Source: Lepus europaeus (lineage: Eukaryota > Chordata > Mammalia > Lagomorpha > Leporidae). From it: a DNA stretch of 64,000 nucleotides. Numbering within the stretch: the first letter of the stretch is position 1; the number at the start of each line of letters is the position of its first letter. The notes under the pieces were generated by a model. The model searched no databases, was not told the DNA's origin, and saw only the letters and a program-made list of their open reading frames with translations. The translations under genes were made by a program, and so were the position numbers. The stretch spans positions 79,127,179 to 79,191,178 of the forward strand of contig NC_084840.1 in NCBI RefSeq assembly GCF_033115175.1. Reading direction: 5' to 3'. Shown here one piece after another: positions 31,505-42,572 of this stretch.

Positions 31505-31800
31505 CTGTTTATTTTAGAGATGGAGCTGCAGAGAGAGAGAGAGATCTTACATTCTCTGGTTCAACCCCAAATGGCTGCAGTATCTGGGGTAGGGCGTGGT
31601 CAGCCAGAAGCCAGGAGCTAAGGGTTCCATCCTGGTCTCCCACAAGGGTGCAGGGTCTCAAGTACTTGTGTCATCCTCCGATGCTTTCCTGGGTGCATTA
31701 GCATCAGCTGGATTGGATTTGGGGAGTGAACCACGGGATGGAATACTGTCTCTCTGTATCTCCCTTTCTCTGTAACTTGGCCTCTCATATAAATAAACTA
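31505..31800. mobile_element. Two abutting C-SINE fragments, opposite strands
   Basis: 31505-31695 reads as a reverse C-SINE ('GAGATGGAGCTGCAGAGAG', 'ACCCCAAATGGCTGCAGTAT', 'GTGCAGGGTCTCAAGTACTT'). 31700-31800 reads as a forward tail ('GGGGAGTGAACCACGGGATG', 'CTCATATAAATAAACTAATC'). The junction is consistent with a deletion between two inverted copies. Confidence 0.7.
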
Positions 31801-31804
31801 ATCC

Positions 31805-32612
31805 CAATTCATGTTAACTATTTAAACCAACTGAAAGGACTGGATTCCTCCCAAACTCAGCATGATCTTAATTATAAAAATAGAAAAGATACAAAGAAAA
31901 TGAACTATAGACCAATATCTCTGATGAGAATAGATACAGAAATCCTCAACACATTACTGTCCAATAGAATCCATCACCACATCAGAAAGATCACTCACCC
32001 AGACCAAGTGTGATTTATCCATCATATGCAGGGATTGTTTAATATGCACAAATCCATAAATGTGATACATCACATTAGCTAACTGAAGAATGAAGGCTGT
32101 ATGTATGATTATCTGAATAGATGCAGAGAAAGCATTTGGTAAAACACAAAATCCGTTCATGATAAAATTTTAAGCAAACTGTGTATACAGGGAGCATTTC
32201 TCAACACAATCAAGATAATATATGACAAATCAACAGTCACCAGGATACTTTTGGGTGAAAAGTTGGAAGCATTTTCACTGAGATTCAGAACCAGACAAGG
32301 ACGTCCACTTTCACCACTGCTGTTCAATACAATTCTGGAAGTTTTAGCCAGAGCCATTAGACAAAAAGAAAGAAAAGGTATAAAATTGGGAAAGGAGGAC
32401 ATCAAATTATCCTTGTTTGTACATTATATGATCTGCTACATAGGGGAACGAAAAGAATCCACTAAGAGATTATTGGAATTCATAAGAGAAATTTGCAAAG
32501 TTACAGAATATAAAATCAACACACAAATATCAAAAGCTTTTATATACACAAACAATGTCACAGCTGAGAAAGAACTTGTAAAATCAGTCTCATTCACAAT
32601 AGCCAGCCAAGT
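31805..32612 (+). mobile_element. Old L1 ORF2 fragment (reverse transcriptase)
   Basis: The translation includes [28 protein letters not shown], then GEKLEAFSLRFRTRQG and LSPLLFN, diverged from the younger L1 at 40300-41040. The catalytic box FADD is replaced by a VHYMICY-type segment, so it is dead. Homology stops abruptly at about 32612 (within 'ATTCACAATAGC'), where GC-rich APC2-like DNA begins. Confidence 0.9.
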
Positions 32613-32769
32613 CTCGGGGCACCGGCTCAAGGCCGGGGACACCAGCTGGAGCCTGGAGCAGACCCGGGGCACAGGCAGGAGCCAGGCCGGGCTCGAGCTG
32701 CCCCTGGCCCGGCCCCCAAGTGCCCACTAGGACCGGGGTCGAGGGGAAGGAGGGAGACCCCTGTGCCTC

Positions 32770-35017
32770 ACAACACCCACCGAGGAGGAGGCCGTGTACT
32801 GCTTCTATGACACTGAGGAGGCGCCCTCTTCGGCAGGGCCGCCCCCGCCGCGACCGTCCGCCATCCCGCGGGAAGGAGGCCCAGGACCCAGCCAAGGCGG
32901 CCGCTCTGGCCCAGGCGCCCCCCCCCCCCCCCCCCAGCCCCGGCTGATCGCAGATGAGACCCCACCTTGCTACTCTCTGAGCTCCTCAGGCAGCTCGCTT
33001 AGCAAGCCGGAGCCCTGTGAGCGGCCGGCAAGCCACCTGGGAAGGCCGGAGCCCAGGGTCCCCCAGGCCCCACACCGGGGAGGCGGGCGCGACAGCTCCC
33101 CCAGGGCGCGCTCCGAGGAGCTCCTGTGCGGCTGCATCAGCTCAGCCATGCCCAGGCGCCGGCCCCCGGCCTCTGGCCCCCGGCGCCGCAAGGCCCGGGC
33201 TGCCGGGCAGGAGGAGCGGCCGGCGGAGGCGCCCCGGGACTGCGGCGAGAAGGCGGCCGGCTCAGACCGGGCCTCCGACCTGGACAGCGTCGAGTGGCCT
33301 TCCATCCAGGAGGGCGCCAACTCCATCCTCACGTGGCTGCACCCCCCGCGAGGCCTCCTCTGAGTCCGACTCGCTCCTGTCCCTGGGGTCTGCTCTGTCC
33401 ACGGCCCCTCCCTGCAGCTATCCAAGCGCAGGAACAGGCGCCAGCCTGGGGCCGGGGTCGGGGCCGGCAGTGCCTGGCGGCCGGAGAAATGGAGCCTGGC
33501 CTCAGCCAAGAGCGGCGCGAGCCCCGGTGCCCCTGGCGGCCCTCAGAAGGCAGCGGCGGGGGTGCTGGCCGTTCTCGGAGGGCGAACAGTGATCTAGGAA
33601 CCCAGCCCGGCCACCCGGCCCCAGCCCAAAGCTGTCCCTGGCCCCTGGGCCACACCGAGGAAGGCCGTGGAGCACCCCCAGCCAGGCACAGCCAGCAGCC
33701 GCAGGCAAGGGGCCAGCGCCCAGGCAGCAGTGCTCTCGGAGCCTGCACCAGCTGGGCAGGAGCTCGGAGCTGGCGGCGCTGAGCCATTCCCCCAGGAGCG
33801 CCACCCCCCCTGCTCCTCTGGCCAAGACCCCTTCTTCAAGCTCCTCCCAGACCTCGCCCGCCTGTCAGCCTCTGCCCAGGAAGTCGCCCCCCTGCCACCC
33901 CAGCTGCAGGGTCTCTGCCCGGCCGGCAGCCCCCTGCGTGCCCAAGACGCCGGCGCGGCCAAGCAGCACAAGACCCAGAAGTCGCCCGTCCGGACCCCGT
34001 TCATGCAGAGGCTGGTCAGGCCCGGGCCGCCGCCGCTGGCCAGGCCCACCCCGGAGCCCAGCCCCAGAGGCCGCGAGGGGGCAGCGGGGGCGCGTGGGGG
34101 CCGACTGGGCCTGGTGCGTGTGGCATCCGCCCGCTCCAGCGGCAGCGAGTCCTCGGACCGCTCGGGCTTCCGGCACCAACTGACCTTCATCAAGGAGTCT
34201 CCCTGCTTGCTGCGTTGCCGGCGCACGGACATGTCCTCCGCCGCCTCCGCCTCCACCTCCCAGTGTGCGTCGCCCCGCCCCGGCTGGCCCGCGCTCCCCG
34301 CCGTCTTCCTCTGCTCTTCGCACTGCGATGAGCTGAGGGCGGCCCCCCGGCAGCAGCCGACCAGGCCAGGGTCCAGTCCAGGCCTCGGCCAGCGTGCGAC
34401 CCGGCGCACCAGCTCAGAGAGCACATCACTCGGCCGGAGACGGTCAAGCGCTACTTCTCCCTGCCCCACATCAGCGTGGCCCACAGGCCCGACGGCGGGC
34501 CTTGGGAGCCCCCTCAGCGCACGCCCTGCCACTGCCCAGGGTGGTCGCGCCAGGCACGACATGGCGGCGCATCTGGGACTAGGACGTCGCACACATCCTG
34601 CAAAGCACCCTGCCGGCCTAGGCCCTGCCGCTCCGGGGCGCCTCTTCCGAGGAGGACCCCGCCGGCCCCCCGCCACGGAAGACCAGTGACGCTGTGGTGC
34701 AGACGGAAGAGGTGGCCCAGCCCAAGACCAACGCCAGCACGTCCCCAAGCCTGGAGAGCAGGGAGCAGCCCCCCGCCCCAACCGGCTCCCAGGCCCCAAC
34801 CCGCAGCGATGTGGATGGGCCTGTCCCAGCCAAGGGCCCTGCCCCCGTGCCCTTCGCCCATGAGGGCTTGAGTATCGCCGTGGGGGGCTTCCCTGCCAAC
34901 CGGCACGGTTCCCCGAGCCGCGCAGCGCATGTCTCGCCATTCAACTACGTGCCCAGGGCCACCATGGACTCTGCCAAGGAGAAGGCCCCAGTCCCTGCGC
35001 CCGCTGGCCTCCTGGAG
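32770..35017 (+). pseudogene. APC2: APC2 C-terminal pseudogene
   Basis: APC2 is a neuronal relative of the APC tumour suppressor; it binds beta-catenin, axin and microtubules. Three frames must be combined. Motifs in order: YCFYDTEE and DETPPCYSLSSSGSSLSK (beta-catenin 20-residue-repeat type), EELLCGCISSAMPRRR (SAMP axin-binding motif), DSVEWPSIQEGANSI, then after a frameshift near 33345 ASSESDSLLSL, KTQKSPVRTPFMQRL, SSGSESSDRSGF with LTFIKESP, RPETVKRYFSLPHISVA, KTSDAVVQTEEV, and HVSPFNYVP near the C-terminus. Frameshifts occur near 33345, before 33667 and before 34394. In-frame stops lie at 33595-33597, 34580-34582 and 34619-34621. The expected C-terminus (..LLE) falls at 35015-35017, but the frame stays open to 35257. 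The armadillo repeats and everything upstream are absent. It cannot make APC2. Confidence 0.92.
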
Positions 35018-36500
35018 AACAGCCTGGCGGATGCTGTGCAGATGCGCCTAGCAGGCCAGCTCACCGCGGCCTCACCTCGCCAAGGCCTCCTCGCAGAAGG
35101 GAATGGGATGCAAGTGCCCGCCCTAGAGGCAACCCTAGGGGAGCCACTGCTGGAACCCCAAGGTTCACCAGGCCTAGGGGAGGGAGCAGGTTCAGGAGGC
35201 GGGCTGGGGCTGTCGCCACTGAGCAAGACTGGAGCCTGTAATTACTACTCCTGCTAATTCCTTAATGAGGGCTCCGCCAGTTGGTTTCCACTCCCAGCCT
35301 CAGCTGGGGGAGCAGGGGTGTGGGCTGGAGCCCAGACAGCACCCTGGGGCGTCCCGAGGGAAAGGTGGCAGGGAGGGGAGGGGGCCACCAGGCTACCCTG
35401 GTCCCCACCCTGTAGGGGGGCTGGAGGCCAGCAGGCCTATGAGAGGGACGGGGTTCCTCGGGGGATGCTGGGGTCGGGCTAACTCTGCTGCCCTGGGACG
35501 CCACTGCCGAGGCACAGTGGGCAAGGCAGGCGTTGGAGGTGGCTCCTGGCTCTGTGCCTCCCTCCCAGCTTCCTCTGCATGGACCATGCAGACAGCACCA
35601 GGACCACAGGACTCCAGGGCCATCATGGCCTGGGGGCTGGAACCTCATCACACCCCAGGAGCCTGAACGCAGCAAGAGAGGGGACCCGTGGCCCAGCCCA
35701 CCTCCACGGAGGAGCACCCTGCAGAGAGAGACAGCGACCTCTTTCCTGCAGAATCCGGCTGGGGAAAGGGAACCTGCTGGTGGCCACCCAGCACGGTTAC
35801 CCCTGCACTCCATCCCCAGGGAGGGGGCTCCACCTGCTGTGTCCTGTCCTCCACACCCTTGGGCCTCAGACAGACAGCTGCAGGCAGCAGCCTGAGTGGG
35901 TGCCCCTTTCAGGCCCCACCCATGCCACACAGCCAGGAGGAGCAGGGGTGGCCCCCAAGCTCCAGGGCGCGCCCCAGGTGCCACCACTTCCTTCTAGGCC
36001 ATGGCTGCCAAGCAGGAGGTCTGGGGAGCATGGGGCAGCTGGCCAGGAGATGACCAGCAGTGGGGGCAAGGCAGCGCCCGAGGCCTCTGCACACATGGAC
36101 TGCTGGCTGTCCCCAGGCCTGGGGCTCGGGGCTGCTCCCGGAGTGGTGAGGGGAGATGCAGGCACAGCTCACCCCGCCCAGCATGGGGAGACTGCAGAGT
36201 GACCTTTGGACAATGGAGCTGATGTGGGACTGCAGGCCCTGTCCTGGGGACCGGGTCTTGCCGGACCCTGACCCTGGACACCAGTACCCGCCCCCCAGCC
36301 ATTCCCAGGGCCACTGAGGATGGGCGGCCTTCCCTCCGCCCACCTGCCTGTTCCCCATGCCCTGCAGCGTCTGTCCCACGTGTACATAGCGCGCCACCCG
36401 CCAGCACCCCATGTAAAGCCGCTGGCTGGCGGAAGGACCATGCCCAATGCATCCGTGTCGAACAACATTAATAAACGGAGCTGTCCAGTTGCCTCTGCTG
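35018..36500 (+). other. APC2 3' UTR-like sequence
   Basis: GC-rich sequence following the APC2 coding homology. Long open frames on both strands (for example 35262-35987 and 35909-36844, minus) have no domain resemblance and reflect stop-poor GC-rich DNA. It ends with ATTAATAAACGG (AATAAA 36470-36475). Confidence 0.65.
36470..36475 (+). terminator. Polyadenylation signal AATAAA
   Basis: The canonical hexamer at the end of the APC2-like 3' UTR. GGGGTGGGGGTGGG about 40 bases downstream resembles a cleavage downstream element, which would be missing from a retrocopy ending here. Confidence 0.65.
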
Positions 36501-36883
36501 CATGGGCAGGGGTGGGGGTGGGCCTCCCACACCGGCCACGAGCAGGGAAGCCAGGGGTCCCTGCTGGCCCAGAAAGACTGTCCCACTGGGGCATCTCTGT
36601 CCAGCTCCGTCCTTGGCTGTGGCCCAGGCTCTGTCAGGCCTGACAGTGCCGGGTGGGCTGGGGGATCTCTGCCCCGGCTGAGTGGCTGTGGCTGGGGTCT
36701 CTGAGGCTCAGGCAGCAGAAGAGAAACTCCTTTGGCCCTGGGGCTTGGCCCTGCCACCTGGGATGCAGGGAGATGGGGGCCGGCCGGGGCCTCTGTCCCA
36801 AGGAGGGCGTCCAGGGCCTGGCCCATGGCTGCTCCACAGTCCACTGCATCAGCCTCTCCCGCAGTGACAAAGAGGTGGATCCT
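36501..36883 (+). other. Sequence beyond the APC2 poly(A) site
   Basis: GC-rich and unassigned. It runs without a break to the L1 5' end. The last part includes CCTCTCCCGCAG, which looks like a splice acceptor by chance or by descent. Confidence 0.5.
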
Positions 36884-37643
36884 GGGGCGGAGCCAAGATG
36901 GCAGATAGTGAGGACGTGCACCGATAGTCTGGGAAAATTTAGTTTCATAAAAGTGAAATTACTGTAGCCTCAGGAAAAGACTCAAGAAAAAAAAACTGCA
37001 GAGGAAACCTTCTGGATCTAGTGGATGTGACACAGAGGACCTACAGGGAGCCCACCATGTGGAAGCCCAGCCGCGGGAGCTGAGCCGCAGAATCTCGCCA
37101 GCGCGGGAACTGGAGGTAAGACAAAAACTTCAGAAACCCGAGACATTGGTGGGGGAAGGCAGAGGCCTCTCTCTCCACTCACCTAACAAGGCCGAGCAAA
37201 ACAAAGAGCAAGAGCCATTTTACATATGTAAAGCGGCAACAAGTACACAAACTCAGTAACTTTGGGACTGGTCGAAACTTGAGAACACATTGAGGGCTGC
37301 ATAAACTCTTTGTGTGGTCCCAGGGGTAGATCAAACGAATACTCACAGAGGCCAGATTTCAACTACCTTCAATTCCACTCAGCTGTGTGGAATTACTTCC
37401 CAACTGAGTCAAAAAGAGAGAGAGAGAGAGAGATCCAGCAAGGAGCAAGGGAGAGAACAATCTGGGTGAGCCACTTTTTGCAAAGCCTTAAATCTGAAGA
37501 ATCAAGCAGAGCTCTCTGGCCACACCCATCACAGCCTCTAAGGATCCATCAAAGCAGACAGCCCACTTAGAGGCATAGTATAACGAGAAAAAAAAAAAAC
37601 ACCACAGCAAAAAAAAAAAAAAAACACATACATTATCTCCAAC
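36884..37643 (+). promoter_or_regulatory. L1 5' UTR / internal promoter
   Basis: About 760 bp. CCAAGATGGC at 36893-36902 matches a YY1 site, which in human L1 sets the transcription start. A (GA)n lies at 37414-37431 and A-rich runs come just before ORF1. The minus-strand element at 58067-58998 has a related 5' UTR of about 930 bp. Confidence 0.8.
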
Positions 37644-38653
37644 ATGCCAAACAACAAATGTAGAAGCCGAGGTAACAAGAGCAAGGAAGACACTATGATG
37701 CCCCCAAATGAACAAGACACCCCAATGCAAGATTATGAAGATGAAGAGATAGAGGAAATGCAAGAAGCAGATCTCAAAAAATTGGTAAGAACATTAAGAA
37801 GCTCTCAAAAACAAATTCTTGAACTACAGAAATCCTTAATGGACAAGATAGAAAATCTCTCTCATGAAAATGAATTATTAAGGAGGAATCAAAATGAAAT
37901 GAAACAACTAGTAGAACATGAAACTGTGATAGTGACAAAAAACCACAATGAAATGAAGAACTCAATAGATCAAATGACAAACACATTAGAGAGCCTTAAA
38001 AACAGAACGGGTGAAGCAGAAGAGAGAATATCAGACTTAGAAGACACAGAGAACAGGAAAGGAAACAGTCAAATCAAAGAAAAGAAGAAGAAATCAGAAA
38101 TCTAAAAAATACTGTCAGGAATCTACAGGATACTCTTAAAAAACCCAACATTCGGGTTCTAGGAGTGCCTGAAGGCATGGAGAGGGAGAAAGGATTAGAA
38201 GGCCTTTTTAGTGAGATCCTAGCAGAAAATTTCCCAGGTTTGGAGAAGGACAGAGACATCCTAGTACAGGAAGCTCATAGAACCCCTAATAAACATGACC
38301 AAAAGGGATCCTCACCACGACACGTTGTAATCAATCTCACCACAGTAAAACATAAAGAAAAGATCCTAAAATGTGCAGGAGAGAAACACCAGATTACTCT
38401 CAGAGGATCTCCAATTAGACTCACGGCTGACTTCTCATCAGAAACCCTACAAGATAGGAGAGAATGGCGAGATATAGCCCAGGTACTAAGAGAGAAAAAC
38501 TGCCAGCCCAGAATATTATATCCTGCAAAGCTCTCATTTGTGAATGAAGGTGAAATAAACACCTTTCACAGCAAACAGAAATTGAAAGAATGTGTCGCCA
38601 CTCATCCAGCCCTGCAAAAGATGCTTAAAGATGTGTTACATACAGAAACATAG
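37644..38653 (+). pseudogene. L1 ORF1 (RNA-binding protein), frameshifted
   Basis: ORF1p coats L1 RNA as a trimer and acts as a nucleic-acid chaperone. The first frame (37644-38105, 153 residues) gives a basic N-terminus (MPNNKCRSRG), an acidic patch (QDYEDEEIEEMQEADLKKL) and a heptad-rich coiled coil (LQKSLMDKIENLSHENELLR ...). A one-base shift near 38095 moves reading to the frame of 38165-38653, which holds the RRM and C-terminal domain (GMEREKGLEGLFSEILAENF, REWRDIAQVLREKN, RILYPAKLSF). The whole would be about 335 residues, normal for ORF1p. The shift lies in an AAGAAGAAGAAA tract. Confidence 0.93.
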
Positions 38654-38751
38654 AAACATGGTCACCAATATGAAAGAAGGTAAAGGAAGGAAACCTCACA
38701 GCAAAAGATCACAGGAATCTCAAACCATACATTAGAAAATATCTTTGGCAA

Positions 38752-41700
38752 ATGGCAGGGCAAAGTTACTCCTTCTCAATAGTCACATTGAATGTTAATG
38801 GCTTGAACTGTCCAGTTAAAAGACACCGATTGGCTGATTGGGTTAAGGAACAAAACCCATCTTTTTGCTGCTTACAAAAAACTCATCTTTCCAACAATGA
38901 TGCATACAGACTGAAAGTGAAAGGCTGGAAAAAGATATACCATGCCAACAGAAATGAAAAAAGAGCGGGTGTAGCCATCTTAATATTGGACAACATAAAC
39001 TTTACCACAAAAACTGTTAAGAGAGACAAAGAGGGGCACTATTTAATGATTAAGGGATCCATTCAACAGGAAGATATAACGATTATCAATGTATATGCAC
39101 CTAATTACAGGGCACCAGCTTATTTAAAAGACTTGTTAAGGGACTTAAAGGGAGACTTAGACACCAATACAATAGTTCTGGGAGACTTCAATACTCCACT
39201 GTCAGAGATAGACAGATCAACAGGACAGAAGATCAACAAGGAGACAGTAGATTTAAATGACACTATAGCCCAAATGGATCTAACAGGTATCTACAGAACA
39301 TTTTATCCTACATCTAAAGACTTTACATTCTTCTCAGCAGTACATGGAACATTCTCTAGGATTGACCACATACTAGGCCATAAAGCAAGTCTCAGCAAAT
39401 TCAAAAGAATTAGAATCATACCATGCAGCTTCTCAGACCACAAAGGAATGAAATTGGAAATTGGCAACTCAGGAATCCCTAGAGCACGTGCAAACACATT
39501 GGGAATTGAACAACATGCTCCTGAATGAACAATGGGTCATAGAAGAAATTAAAAGAGAAATCAAAAATTTTCTGGAAGTAAATGAGGATAAAAGCACAAC
39601 ATACCAAAACCTATGGGATACAGCAAAAGCAGGGTTAAGAGGAAAGTTTATATCAATAGGTGCCTACATCAAGAAATTGGAAAGGCACCAAATAGATGAG
39701 CTTTCAAGTCATCTCAAGGATCTAGAAAATCTGCAGCAAACCAAACCCAAACTCACTAGGAGAAGAGAAATAATTAAAATCAAAGAAGAAATCAACAGGA
39801 TTGAATCAAAAAAAAATTACAAAAAATCAGCCAAACGAGGAGCTGGTTTTTTGAAAAAATAAATAAAATTGACACACCATTGGCTCAACTAACTAAAAAA
39901 AGAAGAGAAAAGACCCAAAGCAATAGGATCAGAGATGAAAATGGAAACATAACAACAGACACCACAGAAATAAAAAGAATCATCAGAAATTACTACAAGG
40001 ACTTGTATACCAGCAAACAGGGAAATCTATCAGAAATGGACAGATTCTTGGACACACACAACCTACCTAAATTAAGCCAGGAAGACATAGAAAACCTAAA
40101 CAGACCCATAACTGACACAGAAATTGAAACAGTAATAAAGGCCCTCCCAACAAAGAAAAGCCCAGGACCAGATGGATTCACTGCTGAGTTCTACCAGACA
40201 TTTAGAGAAGAACTAACTCCAATTCTCAAACTATTCAGAACAATTGAAAAAGAGGGAATCCTCCCAAATTCTTTCTATGAAGCCAGCATCACCTTAATTC
40301 CTAAGCCAGAAAAAGATGCAGCATTGAAAGAGAATTACAGACCAATATCCTTGATGAACATAGATGCAAAAATACTCAATAAAATTCTGGCCAATAGAAT
40401 GCAACAACACATTAGAAAGATCATCCACCTAGACCAAGTGGGATTTATCCCTGGTATGCAGGGATGGTTCAACGTTCACAAAAGAATCAAAGTGATACAC
40501 CACATTAACAGACTGCAGAATAAAAACCATATGATTCTCTCAATAGACGCAGAGAAAGCACTTGATAAAATACAACACCCTTTCATGATGAAAACTCTAA
40601 GCAAACTGGGTATGGAAGGAACATTCCTCAACACAATCAAAGCAATATATGAAAAACCCACGGCCAACATCCTATTGATGGGGAAAAATTGGAAGCATTT
40701 CCACTGAGTTCTGGTACCAGACAGGGATGCCCACTCTCACCACTGCTCTTCAATATAGTTCTGGAAGTTTTAGCCAGAGCTATTAGGCAAGAAAAAGAAA
40801 TTAAAGGGATACAAATTGGGAAGGAAGAACTCAAACTATCCCTCTTTGCAGATGATATGATTCTTTATTTAGGGGACCCAAAGAACTCTACTAAGAGACT
40901 GCTGGAACTCATCGAAGAGTTTGGCAAAGTAGCAGGATATAAAATCAATGCACAAAAATCAACAGCCTTTGTATACACAGGCAATGCCGCAGCTGAGGAA
41001 GAACTTCTAAGATCAATCCCATTCACAATAGCTACAAAAACAATCAAATACCTTGGAATAAACTTAACCAAGGACATTAAAGATTTCTATGATGAAAACT
41101 AGAAAACCTTACAGAAAGAAATAGAAGAGGATACCAAAAAATGGAGAAATCTTCTATGCTCATGGATTGGAAGAATCAACACCATCAAAATGTCTATTCT
41201 CCCAAAAGCAATTTATACATTCAATGCAATACCAAGCAAGATACCAAATACATTCTTCTCAGATCTGGAAAAAATGATGCTGAAATTCATATGGAGACAC
41301 AGAAGACCTCGAATAGATAAAGCAATCTTGTACAACAAAAACAAATCTGGAGGCATCATAATACCAGATTTCAGGACATACTACAAGGCAGTTGTTATCA
41401 AAACAGCATGGTACTGGTACAGAAACAGATGGATAGACCAATGGAACAGAATAGAAACACCAGAAATCAATCCAAACATCTACAGCCAACTCATATTTGA
41501 TCAAAGATCCAAAACTAATCCCTGGAATAAGGACAGTCTATTCAATAAATGGTGCTGGAAAAATTGGATTTCCACATGCAGAAGCTTGAAGCAAGACCCC
41601 TACCATTCACCTTACACAAAAATTCACTCAACATGGATTAAAGACTTAAATCTACAACCCGAAACCATCAAATTATTAGAGAGCATTGGAGAAACCCTGC

Positions 41701-42572
41701 AAGATATAGGCACAGGCAAAGACTTCCTGGAAAATACTCCAACAGCACAGGCAGTCAAGACCAAAATTAACATTTGGGATTGCATCAAATTGAGAAGTTT
41801 CTGTACTTCAAGAGAAACAGTCAGGAAAGTGAAGAGGCAACCGACAGAATGGGAAAAAATATTCGCAATCTATACTACAGATAAAGGGTTGATAACCAGA
41901 ATCTACAAAGAAATCAAGAAAATCCACAACAACAAAACAAACAACCCACTTAAGAGATGGGCCAAGGACCTCAATAGACATTTTTCGAAAGAGGAAATCC
42001 AAATGGCCAACAGACACATGAAAAAATGTTCAAGATCACTAGCAATCAGAGAAATGCAAATCAAAACCACAATGAGGTTCCATCTCACCCCGGTGAGAAT
42101 AGCTCACATTCAGAAATCTACCAACAACAGATGCTGGAGAGGATGTGGGGAAAAAGGGACACTAACCCACTGTTGGTGGGAATGCAAACTGGTTAAGCCA
42201 CTATGGAAGTCTGTCTGGAGATTCCTCAGAAACCTGAACATAACCCTACCATACAACCCAGCCATCCCACTCCTTGGAATTTACCCAAAGGAATTTAATT
42301 TGGCAAATAAAAAAGCCATCTGCACATTAATGTTTATTGCAGCTCAATTCACAATAGCTAAGACCTGGAACCAACCCAAATGCCCATCAACAGTAGACTG
42401 GATAAAGAAATTATGGGACATGTACTCCATAGAATACTATACAGCAGTAAGAAACAACGAAACCCAGTCATTTGCAACAAGATGGAGCAATCTGGAAAAC
42501 ATCATGCTGAGTGAATTAAGCCAGTCCCAAAGAGAAAAATATCATTTGTTTTCCTTACTCGGTGACAACTGA
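38752..42572 (+). pseudogene. L1 ORF2 (endonuclease / reverse transcriptase), broken
   Basis: Order of parts: an apurinic-type endonuclease (38752-39475; NVNGLN, GDFNTPLS, SRIDHILGHK, SDHKG), a linker, reverse transcriptase (about 39880-41060; [53 protein letters not shown]), and a C-terminal segment with a C-x3-C-x7-H-x4-C knuckle ([18 protein letters not shown], about 42132). Lesions are a frameshift near 39475, a further break at about 39861, a frame change near 40700 and stop TAG 41100-41102 where Tyr is expected (DEN*KTLQK). In the endonuclease the usual QETH box reads QKTH (38875-38886), replacing the metal-binding glutamate. Full length is about 1,275 codons, as expected. Confidence 0.95.

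Larger units (their letters stand above)
32613..36883 (+). other. APC2: Transferred APC2-derived GC-rich block
   Basis: An isolated ~4.27 kb block of very high GC and CpG content lies between an old L1 fragment and the first base of a full-length L1. Contents in order are the APC2 C-terminal coding region with no introns (about 32770-35017), 3' UTR-like sequence with AATAAA at 36470-36475, and about 400 bp beyond that signal, including the G/T-rich element expected downstream of a cleavage site. There is no poly(A) tail at the signal, so it is not a standard processed pseudogene. A duplication of the large terminal exon plus flank, or carriage upstream of an L1, fits better. Confidence 0.8.

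Noticed and set aside
33594-34940. 448-codon minus-strand open frame opposite the APC2 block
   Set aside because: It lies antisense to clear APC2 homology in DNA so GC-rich that stops are rare. Composition is Gly/Arg/Ala/Pro-rich with no domain.
32794-35257. A functional APC2 gene
   Set aside because: Three frames are needed, there are in-frame stops at 33595, 34580 and 34619, and the armadillo-repeat part is missing.
35909-36844. 311-codon minus-strand frame in the APC2 3' UTR region
   Set aside because: Same cause: stop-poor GC-rich DNA, no domain, and it overlaps several other equally long frames.
36844-36884. Splice acceptor of a downstream host gene (CCTCTCCCGCAG)
   Set aside because: Only the acceptor-like string is present; L1 starts within about 30 bases and no exon with coding sense follows.
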